Under the pieces are notes generated by a model. That model did no database searches. It was not told the origin of the DNA and worked only from the letters and a program-made list of their open reading frames with translations. Positions 1 to 9,551 of a DNA stretch of 64,000 bases are shown here, piece after piece; position 1 is the stretch's first letter, and each line of letters opens with the position of its first letter. Origin of the DNA: Deltaproteobacteria bacterium (GTDB lineage Bacteria; Desulfobacterota; Desulfarculia; Adiutricales; Adiutricaceae). The stretch spans positions 1 to 64,000 of the forward strand of contig JAISEL010000080.1 of the NCBI GenBank assembly GCA_031264185.1, written 5' to 3'. The translations under genes and the position numbers were made by a program.

Positions 1-39
<39 letters not shown>

Positions 40-920
40 GTCTTATCTCTAAATACATCTTTAAATAGTTCAAAATCCGCCTTTTTATTGCTTTTACATA
101 ACAGTTGTTCAGGCCAGCCGGGAGGCAAACTTGCTCTCTCCGGGGCTGTGGCCTTAAATGCTTATTTCAAATTTTACTTAGGCCGGTTCGGCAATGTCCG
201 CCGAGCCCGGCCTTTTTTGCTGTTCCCCCATCATGGCCATAAGAATCAGCTCTGGTTTGGGAATGGGAGCAGAATTCCGTCATCCGGATTCGGCTGAGTC
301 TGGGAAATCAGGCGGTGCTGCAGCCCGGCAGACAAAATAGTCTTTTCAAAATGCTGGATGGAGAGTTAGACGCGAGACAGTATTTCCCGCTAGCGGCGGA
401 ATATTCCTCTGAATTTTGCGGCTTATACCTGACAAGAGATTATGCACAGTGACGGGACGGCAAAAGACTTTCAGATGATTTATGACGGGGAGACAATCCT
501 GCCTGAAAGGCGTCCTGAGAGGTCTTGGGACGGATTATCCTGGTATTTACTGAAGAAGACTATCTTCCCTGCAGCTGCAGCCGGTTTTGGCCGGTAAGAG
601 GAGACTTGTTTGATTTTTTGGACAGGCATAGGCCGAAACTTGGAATGTTATGACTTAGGAAATATTTTACCATTATTATTATATTTTATTGCATATTTAT
701 AAAGATTAAAAATTAAAATTCATATAATTATATCATAAAAAGAATTATATAATTAAATTTATATTTTATTATTAATAATATATAAATATTTATTAGATAT
801 TTTATATGCCGTATGACTTTTATAAACTGAAATAAGTACGTTATTTATTAAATATGGGCAAAAAATATTTTTAGCGGCTTATTGAACTGAATAGGCCGAA
901 AATTCATGAAAGGAAGCTTT
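40..920. other. Leader region of the uptake operon, no convincing gene
   Basis: Positions 40-640 have mixed composition and contain only short open frames (for example 351-452) with no recognisable protein. Positions 650-860 are extremely A+T rich, as expected of a promoter region for the receptor gene that follows. I looked for a cobalamin-type riboswitch core and a clear Fur box and could not find either. Confidence 0.5.
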
Positions 921-3101
921 ATGTCTGAGTATTTATGGGAAAAACTGACTGTCCAGGCCGTCATCGTCCTGGTTCTTTCACTTTTTGTTTGGGCAGCAGC
1001 GGCTGTAGCGGCCGACGGCGACGGAACCGCCGGAGTGGATCTCCCTATTGTCAACGTTTTGGGCGAACGGGACGGCAGTACGGAATCCGGCTACAAAGTG
1101 GAGCAGACCAAAAATTTAAGCCTGTGGGGTGACCGGGAAATACTGGACACCCCCTATTCCATGTTCGTCATTTCATCGGATCTCATTGAAAACGTTCAGG
1201 CCGGAAGCACTGAACAACTTTTCAAAATGAACCCCCTGACTTCGTCCGTGCCCTATGACACGGACGGCATCACCAGAGTCTCAACCCGCGGTTTTCAGAC
1301 ATCCCGTACCTTTGTCAACGGGGTGATGAATGATGTGCTGGGTTTTGGCGTTTTTGTGGAAGAAGTGGAGACTATAGAAGTTATAAGCGGCCTATATGGG
1401 TTCATGTACGGAGAGGGGAATCCCGGCGGCATCATTAATTATAATGTCAAGCGTCCGACCGCCGAATTTTTGAATAAAATTACGGTCGGCAACTACGGAG
1501 GACAGCAGTATTACGTTCACGGCGATTTTGGCGGTCCGTTACTGGACGGTAAGCTGGGCTACCGTTTTAATGTGATGAAACAGGACGGACGGACCAATAT
1601 TGAAAAACAGAAGCTTGACCGATCCCTGGTCAGTCTGGCTGTTGACTGGAAACCCAATGAAGATCTGATTTTACAGCTGGCAACCTCATACGGGCAGTAT
1701 CATCTTGACGGAGTTCAGCCCAGATTTCTCTTGCAGAACATAACGGCCGACAAAATGCCGGATCCCCTGGACAGCACTAAATTATGGGGCCCGGATAATG
1801 GTTTTAATGACCTGGAAGCCTTTAATTTGGCCCTGGGCGCCAAGTACAGGTTCAGCGATAACTTCAGTGTGCGGGCGGCTTATAATTACCGGGAAATTCA
1901 TAGGGAGGCCTTGTACGGGAATACTCAGGCATATATAATTAATAATAATCGCCAATATCAGATAAATATTCTGGCATTAGCATCTAAATGGGAGTCGAAT
2001 GGAGGCTACTTTTATCTTGACTCTAAATTCAAAACTTTCGGCGTTGAACACGCTCTGACCGCCGGGGTCAACGGATTTATTCAGGACAATTATACAGGCG
2101 TGTTCGATACTCCCACCGGTCCGCAGGTCTATCCCGGTCTGGGGACAAATTATGTCTTTGATATCAATGATCCCTACGCCGGCCATATTAAAGCTCCGTC
2201 TTACAATCGTTACCGTTACTCCTGGTCCAAGGGCAACCATTGGTACCACTACAATTTAATGGTCGGCGATGACATTAAATTTAACGATCAATGGTCAATC
2301 CTGGCCGGAGTAAACCACGCCACCATTGATAATCGCAATTATAACACCGTAACCCGTGTCCTTAACAACAGATATAAAAAATCGGCCACAACCCCGTCAG
2401 TTTCTTTAATATACAAGCCGATGCCTAATATGACCGCCTACGCCACTTATATGGAGGCTCTGCAGCCCGGATATACCGTAGGGCAAACTTATAAAAACGC
2501 CAACGAGATCCTGGAGCCTCTGAAAAGCAAACAGTATGAATTCGGTGTCAAGGCGGATGTCGGGGCTGTCCGGCTGACAGCGGCTTTGTTTCAAATCGAT
2601 AAAGCCAACTACGAATCCGATGACGGGACAAATTTCGGCACTATGAAGCAGGACGGCCGCCAGGTCCACCGCGGGCTGGAGCTGACGGCTCAGGGCAAGC
2701 TGACTGATGACCTGACCGTTTACGGCGGGGCCACCTTTTTAGACGCTGAAATAACTAAAACTACTAACCCCGCATTGAAGGGACAGACCCCGGCCTACGT
2801 GCCGAAGAGCATTGCTTCGCTGTACGCCGAATACAACGTGCCGGTAATTGACGGTCTGACCTTGACCGGCGGCGTATACCACGAGGGCGAAGCCTATGTG
2901 CACACCAACAATCTGCTCAGGATTCCCAGCCACACGATCGGCGATTTAGGCTTCAGATTCAAGACGGCCTATTTCGGGCCGGAAATGACTTTCAGGTTCA
3001 ACGTCAACAACATAACCGACGAACGTTACTGGAGCGGCATAGAAAACGGCAGTCTGGGCAGCGCCCGCTCCATAGTTTTTTCGGTGGAAGCCAGTTTTTA
3101 A
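921..3101 (+). CDS. TonB-dependent siderophore-type outer-membrane receptor
   Basis: This is a 726-residue outer-membrane gated channel that imports a metal complex using energy from TonB-ExbBD. An N-terminal signal peptide ends in an Ala-rich stretch around residue 30. A plug domain follows (about 35-170, with the phrases RVSTRGFQ and GEGNPGGIINY typical of siderophore receptors), then a long beta-barrel ending in the aromatic C-terminal residue F (VEASF). An upstream in-frame ATG exists at 906, but AAAGGAA at 908-914 lies a good distance before the ATG at 921, so that start is preferred. It is the first gene of an operon with a binding protein, radical SAM enzyme, permease and ATPase. The ligand (siderophore, haem or other tetrapyrrole) cannot be read from sequence. 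Its energising partners exbB and tonB downstream are broken, so it must use another TonB or be idle. Confidence 0.9.
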   Translation: MSEYLWEKLTVQAVIVLVLSLFVWAAAAVAADGDGTAGVDLPIVNVLGERDGSTESGYKVEQTKNLSLWGDREILDTPYSMFVISSDLIENVQAGSTEQLFKMNPLTSSVPYDTDGITRVSTRGFQTSRTFVNGVMNDVLGFGVFVEEVETIEVISGLYGFMYGEGNPGGIINYNVKRPTAEFLNKITVGNYGGQQYYVHGDFGGPLLDGKLGYRFNVMKQDGRTNIEKQKLDRSLVSLAVDWKPNEDLILQLATSYGQYHLDGVQPRFLLQNITADKMPDPLDSTKLWGPDNGFNDLEAFNLALGAKYRFSDNFSVRAAYNYREIHREALYGNTQAYIINNNRQYQINILALASKWESNGGYFYLDSKFKTFGVEHALTAGVNGFIQDNYTGVFDTPTGPQVYPGLGTNYVFDINDPYAGHIKAPSYNRYRYSWSKGNHWYHYNLMVGDDIKFNDQWSILAGVNHATIDNRNYNTVTRVLNNRYKKSATTPSVSLIYKPMPNMTAYATYMEALQPGYTVGQTYKNANEILEPLKSKQYEFGVKADVGAVRLTAALFQIDKANYESDDGTNFGTMKQDGRQVHRGLELTAQGKLTDDLTVYGGATFLDAEITKTTNPALKGQTPAYVPKSIASLYAEYNVPVIDGLTLTGGVYHEGEAYVHTNNLLRIPSHTIGDLGFRFKTAYFGPEMTFRFNVNNITDERYWSGIENGSLGSARSIVFSVEASF

Positions 3102-3119
3102 ACGGATTAAGCGGCGGCC

Positions 3120-4208
3120 TTGAATAAAATTAACCGAACAGTTCAGATCTTCCTGGCGGCTTTTTGGGCGGCGGGGCTTATTTTGGCCCTTTTCGCCCCA
3201 ACGGCCGCCGACCGGTCCGTACCCGAGGGTTCTTCGCCGGTTATGGACATGACAGGGGCCCCGGTCTATTTAAGCGCCCCGCCGGAGCGGGTCATGTTTT
3301 TTGCCCCGGTTGTCTGGCACTATCTGACTCTGACCGAAAATGACAACTCGGTTTTGTCGGTGGCCGCTTTTATGGTCCGGGAAATACGGGAAGGTCTTTT
3401 AGGCCGGATTTTTCCCGGCCTTTTGAATATACCCGAAGCCCTGACAAGTATGGGCGCCATTCCCCTGAGTGTCGAGCAGGCCTTAGTCAGCCGTCCGGAT
3501 CTTGTTTTGTCCTGGGCCACGGCCTCCCAGGACTATGTGGTTGTAAAATACCCCGGCCTGGTGCAGCTTTTGAGCGTGGGTGATATTGAACTTTTGCTTT
3601 ACGGCCTGCTGTCCGAGGTGAGCCGGAAACAGGACAGAAAGAAATGGCTTTTTGAGCGCTTTAAAGACCAGATGGCCATGGTTGAGCGAAACGCCGCCTT
3701 TAGCCGGGAGCCGGTTAAAATAATGATGATCAACAATGACGATTTATTTGTCTGGAATTCCAATTACAAGGTTTTTAATCAGATTTTGAAACGTTTGAAC
3801 ATGGTCAATGTCGCCGAGAATTTAAAGCCATATAACGGACCTGGCAACATTGAAAATTTACTGACATTCGACCCAGACTTTATCCTTTTGAACTATTCCT
3901 GCCGTCTTTCCGTAGCCGATGTCTACGCCGAGCCGCGTCTGCGGGCGCTTAAAGCGGTCTCCGGGCGGCGGGTATTCCGGATGCCCTCCGGTCTGGCCAG
4001 GATGGACGGCCCGGTAGAACGGCCGCTTTTTTACTTATGGATCTGCCGGTTGGTCTACCCCGGGTCCGGCTTTGGCCCCGACTTCAGGCAAGTCCTTTTC
4101 GACACCTACCGGACCGTGTACGGCTATGAATTGTCTTCGGACGAAATTGCCGCCATGCTGCATATAACCGAAAACAGTCTGTCCCACGGTTACGCTGTTT
4201 TCAAATAA
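3120..4208 (+). CDS. Periplasmic metal-complex binding protein (FecB/BtuF-like)
   Basis: This 362-residue protein is probably the periplasmic receptor that passes the substrate from the outer-membrane channel to the FecCD-type permease. A hydrophobic N-terminal signal segment (about residues 8-30) precedes a Peripla_BP_2-like fold. The phrase APPERVMFF near residue 55 and EQALVSRPDLVLSW near residue 130 are typical of iron-siderophore/cobalamin binding proteins, and FDPDFILLNYS marks the second lobe. The start is a TTG 18 bases after the receptor stop, with a weak ribosome site; no better in-frame start is visible before the signal peptide. Its place between a TonB-dependent receptor and a radical SAM gene supports operon membership. 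The substrate is unknown. Confidence 0.8.
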   Translation: MNKINRTVQIFLAAFWAAGLILALFAPTAADRSVPEGSSPVMDMTGAPVYLSAPPERVMFFAPVVWHYLTLTENDNSVLSVAAFMVREIREGLLGRIFPGLLNIPEALTSMGAIPLSVEQALVSRPDLVLSWATASQDYVVVKYPGLVQLLSVGDIELLLYGLLSEVSRKQDRKKWLFERFKDQMAMVERNAAFSREPVKIMMINNDDLFVWNSNYKVFNQILKRLNMVNVAENLKPYNGPGNIENLLTFDPDFILLNYSCRLSVADVYAEPRLRALKAVSGRRVFRMPSGLARMDGPVERPLFYLWICRLVYPGSGFGPDFRQVLFDTYRTVYGYELSSDEIAAMLHITENSLSHGYAVFK

Positions 4209-4223
4209 ATTAAGGAACGCAAA

Positions 4224-5240
4224 ATGGTTAGAGATTTTATACCCACAGGCATAGGCATCACAACCGGTATAGGCCAATGCGCCTACCGGTGCCTTTATTG
4301 TCAAATCGCTCTTCATGAACCTGCCACCTTCGGGGTCGATCGCTATGCGGCCGTGATTGACCGGTTTTTGGACTACAAGGAGAAAACCGGCTTCAACTTC
4401 AGCCAGTGGATGGGCTATTCGTTCGATATAAGCGCGGCCGACTTTTTCAAACAGATAGCTCTGTGTAAAAGATGCGGCTATGACCAGACCAGTTTTCTCT
4501 TGGGCGGAGTCAGACTCATGGCTGACGACGAATTGAAAAAATGGTATGAGGAACGTCTGGCTTTGGGCTGCGATTACGTTGGGGCCTCCTATTTCGGACA
4601 CTCTGAAACCCATGATTACTGGAATAACCAGCCCGGTCAGTTCGAATTTCAGGTCAGGGCTCAGAAAACGGCTTTATCCATGGGCATGAAGGTTGGCCAG
4701 AGGCTGTTTCTGCTGAAATCGACCCTGCCGATGATGGAAGAGCTTTTGGATATTTTGGACGAAACGTCCGGAGCCGACGCTTCACGGGCCGCCTTTCCGC
4801 TTTTTTACAGCGGCCTGGCCAGGCGGTACGATGACGAACGGGTGACATTGGAAATGCTTGATAATCAGCCGGACCGGGTCAAAGCTGTCTATCGGTCTGA
4901 CAAACCCAACTGGAAAAGTGAAAAAGACTGGATAACCTGGATTCTGGACGGAAAAGACGCTTTCAAACCCAGTTTCCTGAATTTGAACTTATCGGATGCG
5001 AATATCGACGAAATTGAGCGTATGAGCTGCCAGGAAATAGTCGATGATTTGACTTTGAAAACCAAAAAAGCCTATGCCCCGATTCCCGACACTTGCGAGC
5101 TGGCCGACCGGTACGGCGACCGAACAAATGAAAAGGTTTACATGTTTTTATGGGACATGGAATGCTTATGGGTCGACCGATTCCTGGAGCAACACCCCGA
5201 GATCAGGATTGACCGGGAACTGACTTATTTCGGCCGCTGA
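4224..5240 (+). CDS. Radical SAM enzyme within the uptake operon
   Basis: This is a 338-residue putative cytoplasmic enzyme that would reductively cleave S-adenosylmethionine. Residues 19-26 read CAYRCLYC, the canonical CxxxCxxC that binds the catalytic [4Fe-4S] cluster, and LLGG near residue 93 may be the glycine-rich SAM-binding motif. No SPASM or B12-binding domain is apparent, and I do not recognise the subfamily. A ribosome site (AAGGA) lies ahead of the ATG, 15 bases after the binding-protein stop. Radical SAM enzymes that act on imported tetrapyrroles are known (ChuW/HutW class), but this protein does not resemble their HemN-like sequence. Its position suggests it modifies or dismantles the imported ligand; that is inference. 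Confidence 0.8.
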   Translation: MVRDFIPTGIGITTGIGQCAYRCLYCQIALHEPATFGVDRYAAVIDRFLDYKEKTGFNFSQWMGYSFDISAADFFKQIALCKRCGYDQTSFLLGGVRLMADDELKKWYEERLALGCDYVGASYFGHSETHDYWNNQPGQFEFQVRAQKTALSMGMKVGQRLFLLKSTLPMMEELLDILDETSGADASRAAFPLFYSGLARRYDDERVTLEMLDNQPDRVKAVYRSDKPNWKSEKDWITWILDGKDAFKPSFLNLNLSDANIDEIERMSCQEIVDDLTLKTKKAYAPIPDTCELADRYGDRTNEKVYMFLWDMECLWVDRFLEQHPEIRIDRELTYFGR

Positions 5241-5278
5241 ATGAGCGCCTTTGAAAATTCCCATAGTTTATTGCCCGT

Positions 5279-7270
5279 ATGACTGTTTACATAGGTACGG
5301 ATACAGGCGCCCAGCATGTGCGTCTGGCGGCCTGGGGTCAGGACACGTCGTTATTTTTAGGACCCGAGCTTGATATGACCGGTCAGTTTTCTTTTGTCTC
5401 GTGCCTTCCTTCTTCACTTCCAGGCCGGTTAGTCATTTCCGGAGAACGGAGGCGGGCCGGCCGGGTCTCTCAGACGGCTCGGGAACTTACCGCTGAATTT
5501 AAGCTGCATTTTGAGTCTCCTGTCAGCCTCCTGTCAGCCTCCTGGCCGGCCTGACCGGGTTTGGGGCCAAAGAGGCGGCTGCTGAACTCAATTGGCCAGA
5601 GACGGAGGAAAGCCGGGCCATGGCGGCCACGGCGCGATTTTTTAGTCCGCAGGTTCGTTCTGTTTTCAGTATAGGCGTCATCTCCTTTCACTGTGTGCCT
5701 TTATCAGACGACGGAGGCCCCGGTTTTATTAACCTGAGTCCCGCGGAGGGCCTGCCTTCAGGGGCTGGGAGTTTTCCTGGAGCAGCAGGTCTTCAGAATG
5801 GGGCTTAACCTGGCTGATTTAGGTTTTTTGGCCTGTCAGGCCGAAAGGCCGCCCCGGTTTTCACGGGCCTGTTCAGTCTTCATTAAGCCGGACATGATCC
5901 GTGCCCGGCAGAAAGGCCATGGTTTAAGCGATATATTGATGGCCCTGTGTCAAACTTTGCCGAATGACAGTGCCGGGCCGTATTTGAAACTGGAACTGGC
6001 CAATCACATTCAGGACGCAGGTTACTTGACCCGCTGTGAGGCTTTTTTAGCCGGCCGGGGTTTTTTGTGGCCGGGAAGGTTCGGTTTCTCAGGATCAAAA
6101 GGACGGACAGAATTTGAGACCGGACACCACTGTCTATATCCCGGTCCCGCTTCAGGTTTTGGGCCGGATTCTGGCCGTTTCCCTGAGCATGGCCGGTTTT
6201 CGGGCTGAAGCCCTGGAGATGGAGGCGACCGGAATCTGGGCCTGGCGTGATAAATAAGCCGCAGAAGACGAATGTCAGCCTCTGCAAATCATCATAGGCG
6301 GAATGCTGGGGTCGCTGGAAAAAGGCGGGGTCAAGCCGGATTTTGCGGCCGTCTTTCTGCCGGAAAGGTCAACCGGTAACTGCGGTCTGGCCATGTTCGG
6401 CCGGCAGTTAAAAGCGGTTTTGGAGAACAGCAGCTACGGGCAGGCCGAAGTCTGGTGACTGGATCTGGCCGGCGGCCCAGGACTGATAAGATTTTTGGGT
6501 GAGTCGGCCATCGTCACAGCCTGGCGGGGCTTGGGAGCTAATTTATCAGGTCTCTTTACGGCAGAGGTCCGTTGAAGCCCGAGTGGGTTCATCGGAGGCC
6601 GTCTATGAGGCGGCTGCGGAAAATTTTTTGGCGGCTTTGGCTGAGGCGGATTCTGAGGCCCGGCTTGATTCCCTGATTGATGTTTTGAGACGGACGGAGT
6701 CCGAATTTGCAAAATTGACAGTGACTAATGAAAGAAATCCGGTCTTAGCCGGGATCATCGGCGAGCCTTTTGTCCGCTTCAGCTCCATTTTAAATAAGAA
6801 TTTGCCTGAAAGGCTTGGAGAATTTGGAGGCCCGGCTGCTGATGGCTCCTTTTAGCGATGAGGTTCGGGTGGTTTTTGAAAGTTTGTTTCTGGTGTATCC
6901 AGACCTGAGACGGAATGAAGAAAAACTTAGGGGCGTTTTCTCCTTCGGCCGGGGCGGTCTGTTAACGCCGCCGGTGGGATTCGGACAAGCTTATGTTCCG
7001 GTAACGGACGGTCTGGGTTCCTTAAAAGGCTGCCTGGAGCTGTTTATGCCTCTGGCCGCTGGAACCCATGGGCTGCTTCGTCTGGCCTGCTTCCTTTGTC
7101 CTCAGGAGGCTGCCGGTATCATGTTTGACTCCGCTCTCCGGGCGGGATTAGATCAGATTCCGGTGCAAACTCTGTTCGTCGGCCTTGAGAAGGCCGACTG
7201 GACCATGGTCCATGGCAGTTTAATGACTCAAGTCAGGCAGTTTCGGGACAGAGTCGGAGAAAAGGCTTAA
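5279..7270 (+). pseudogene. Frameshifted acyl-CoA-dehydratase-activase-like ATPase (BadF/BcrA + DUF2229)
   Basis: About 2 kb carries one ancestral reading frame now split by several frameshifts and stops. In order one can read an actin-like phosphate motif (IGTDTGAQHVRL, 5285 on), FINLSPAEG (about 5730), an activator-type segment CSVFIKPDMIRARQ with a Cys (about 5870), then VYIPVPLQVLG (about 6133), FAAVFLPERSTGNCG (about 6343), RNPVLAGIIGEPFVR (about 6733) and a C-terminal block to 7270. This order matches the long activase family: a BadF/BcrA/HgdC ASKHA ATPase followed by a DUF2229-type domain. Family members use ATP and a bridging [4Fe-4S] cluster to drive low-potential electron transfer. 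TAA at about 6255 and TGA at about 6457 add to the shifts. It lies between the radical SAM and permease genes, so it was probably once a working part of the operon. Confidence 0.75.
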
Positions 7271-7272
7271 TT

Positions 7273-8313
7273 TTGGAGAAAGAAAAAAATAAAAATTGGC
7301 CAGAAAAGCTCCTCTTGCCGACCTTGATTTTTTTATTGCTTCTGTCCCTGGTGTTTTCTTTAGGCCTGGGTCGCTATCCGGTTTCGGCGGAGGAAATTGT
7401 CAAAATCATACTGAACACCTCTTTAGGCGATCGCCATGACCCAGACGATGTCCCCTGGCTGGTGATCATGATTGTCCGTCTGCCGCGTATTCTGATGGCC
7501 ACGGTGGCCGGGATGGGTCTGGCCATGGCCGGGGCGGCCATGCAGGGGGTCTTTCGTAATCCGCTGGTGGGGCCGGAAGTGGCCGGAGTGTCAGCCGGAG
7601 CCTCATTTGGCGGGGTTTTGGCCATTTCCCTGGGCTTTTCGCCTCTTTACGGAGTGACGCTGACGGCCTTTGTCTTCGGGGCCGGCGCTCTGGTCTCGGC
7701 TTTCTTTATTTCACGGCTGACGGGCTCAAGCGGTGTTCTGGGGCTGATTCTGGCCGGGGTCATCATCAGCGCCTTCTTTGGCGCTCTCATGGGCATAATT
7801 ATCTATCTGTCCGATCCGGCCGCCAGACTTCCAGGCATCGTATACTGGCTTATGGGCAGCTTCTCATCGGCCACTTATCCCAAGATGGCTCTGATGGCCG
7901 GGGCGACTTTAATTGGCGGGGTCCCGCTTCTGGGTCTCAGCTGGCGGATAAACCTGCTGTCTTTGGGACAGGTCGATGCCGAAGCTCTGGGGATTAAGGT
8001 CAATTTTTTGCGCTGGAGCGTGGTTTTCTGCGTTTCGCTCATCGTGGCCGCCCAGGTGGCAGTCAGCGGAGGAGTAGGGTGGGTTGGCCTGGTCATGCCT
8101 CATTTGGCTCGTATGCTGGTAGGGCCGGAACACTCCCGTCTTTTGCCGGTCTCGGCCCTTTTAGGCGGCATTTATCTTTCGATGATGGACAATCTGGCCC
8201 GGAGTCTGACCACTCAGGAGATTCCCATCGGCCTAATTACGGCCATCGTAGGGACACCGGTTTTTTTGTTCATGTTTATAAAAATGCAGACCAGGGGCTG
8301 GTCCGATGACTAG
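7273..8313 (+). CDS. FecCD-family ABC transporter permease
   Basis: This 346-residue polytopic inner-membrane protein would form the channel that moves a metal complex into the cytoplasm. The protein is strongly hydrophobic with roughly ten membrane segments. It carries the family hallmark VRLPRILMATVAGMGLAM near residue 75, AMQGVFRNPLVGPEVAGVS just after, and VGWVGLVMPHLARML near residue 270. The start is TTG with AAAGG seven bases upstream; it begins two bases after the decayed activase. The last 8 bases overlap the ATPase gene, implying translational coupling. It appears intact. Confidence 0.92.
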   Translation: MEKEKNKNWPEKLLLPTLIFLLLLSLVFSLGLGRYPVSAEEIVKIILNTSLGDRHDPDDVPWLVIMIVRLPRILMATVAGMGLAMAGAAMQGVFRNPLVGPEVAGVSAGASFGGVLAISLGFSPLYGVTLTAFVFGAGALVSAFFISRLTGSSGVLGLILAGVIISAFFGALMGIIIYLSDPAARLPGIVYWLMGSFSSATYPKMALMAGATLIGGVPLLGLSWRINLLSLGQVDAEALGIKVNFLRWSVVFCVSLIVAAQVAVSGGVGWVGLVMPHLARMLVGPEHSRLLPVSALLGGIYLSMMDNLARSLTTQEIPIGLITAIVGTPVFLFMFIKMQTRGWSDD

Positions 8314-9088
8314 CGCGGTGTCCTTTTCCGGTTTGAGCTATGCTTACCGGACAGGCGGCTGGAGTCTCAGAAGTTGCACAGGAAGCGTTCCCAAAGGTTC
8401 GGTTACGGCCGTTTTGGGGCCCAACGGCTGCGGCAAAACGACCCTCCTTAAACTTATTCTGAGTCTGATAAAGCCCATGGAAGGCAGCCTGACGGTGGAC
8501 GGTCAGACGGCTCTCGTGCCCCAGATATTCAAGGTTGCCTTCGCTTTCGCCGTCCTGGACATGGTTCTCATGGGCCGGGCCAGGAAGATCGGCTTTTTTT
8601 CCCAACCCTCCGGCCGGGACCTCCAAGCCGCCCGGCAGGCTCTGGACCGGGTCGGTTTGGCTCATCTTGAACGGCGTTCTTTTCATGAACTGTCCGGCGG
8701 ACAGCGTCAGTTGGTGATTCTGGCCAGAGCCCTGGTGGCTGAAGCGGAGATACTGCTCATGGACGAACCGACCTCGGCTCTGGATCTCAAAAACCAGGAT
8801 TTGGTTCTGCGCTGGATGGATCGTTTAACAAAAAAAGACGGTTTGACTGTGATATTTACGACTCACCACCCTCATCACGCTCTGGCCGTAGCGGATCGGG
8901 CATTTTTGATGCTGGAAGAAGGTGTTCGCCTTGACGGAACGGCCGAACAGACTTTGACCGCCGAAAACCTGCGATGTCTTTATGGTCTGCCCCTCCAGCG
9001 TCTGGACTTTGAGTATAGGGGCTTTAAAACGTCCACCATAACGCCGGTTTTTCTGGCTCCCGAACCATCCTCCCCCGAAGTTCCGTGA
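8306..9088 (+). CDS. FepC/BtuD-like ABC transporter ATPase
   Basis: This 260-residue ATPase powers the FecCD-type permease whose gene it overlaps. Walker A GPNGCGKTT lies near residue 38, the signature LSGGQRQ near residue 131, Walker B ILLMDEP near residue 150 and the switch His in TTHHPHH near residue 190. All motifs needed for ATP hydrolysis are present. It is the last intact gene of the operon; exbB and tonB remnants follow. Confidence 0.93.
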   Translation: MTSAVSFSGLSYAYRTGGWSLRSCTGSVPKGSVTAVLGPNGCGKTTLLKLILSLIKPMEGSLTVDGQTALVPQIFKVAFAFAVLDMVLMGRARKIGFFSQPSGRDLQAARQALDRVGLAHLERRSFHELSGGQRQLVILARALVAEAEILLMDEPTSALDLKNQDLVLRWMDRLTKKDGLTVIFTTHHPHHALAVADRAFLMLEEGVRLDGTAEQTLTAENLRCLYGLPLQRLDFEYRGFKTSTITPVFLAPEPSSPEVP

Positions 9089-9247
9089 GATATTCCACCG
9101 GAAGATCGAGCAGCTTAGAATTAACGGCCGACATTTTTGCTATAAGCCGGGGCCTTGTCTGAGGATAAAAGCAGGGCAAGCCCAGGCTGGTCAGCCGACC
9201 GTTCTTTTCTAATGTAATTTTCTGAGCCTGGCCGGCAAACGTTCAAA

Positions 9248-9530
9248 ATGGCTGTTTTATATTTGCTTGAGATATTAAAAAAAGCCGACCAGGTGGTTCA
9301 GGGCGCGATAATCATCTTGACCTTACTTCTGTGACCACCAGGGCTCATTACTGAAAAATCAATACTGCTCCGATCGCATGGCTCGTATTCTGGATCTAAG
9401 TGACAGGAAAAATGCGGTCACGGAATAAGCAATTGAGCGTTCAGGTGACATCTTGCGGTCACTCATTTACGGAATTCAGACTGTGGGCGGGGTTTGAATT
9501 ACGGGCGGCATAGGCATGAAAAAGGCAGTA
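9248..9530 (+). pseudogene. exbB/tolQ-like remnant
   Basis: The reading frame from 9248 gives a short hydrophobic start (LLEILKKADQVVQGAIII) that resembles the first membrane helix of ExbB, then hits TGA near 9332. A shifted frame continues with EKSILLR and RMARILDLSDR, as expected of the cytoplasmic part, before more stops (about 9426 and 9496). The later ExbB helices are not visible, and no exbD can be seen between this and the tonB remnant. The position right after a TonB-dependent uptake operon supports the call; the similarity is short. Confidence 0.5.
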
Positions 9531-9551
9531 AGTGAGGGTGGCGAGGGAATA

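Noticed and set aside
40-900. Cobalamin riboswitch ahead of the receptor gene
   Set aside because: The conserved B12-box-like core is not present in any arrangement I could find.
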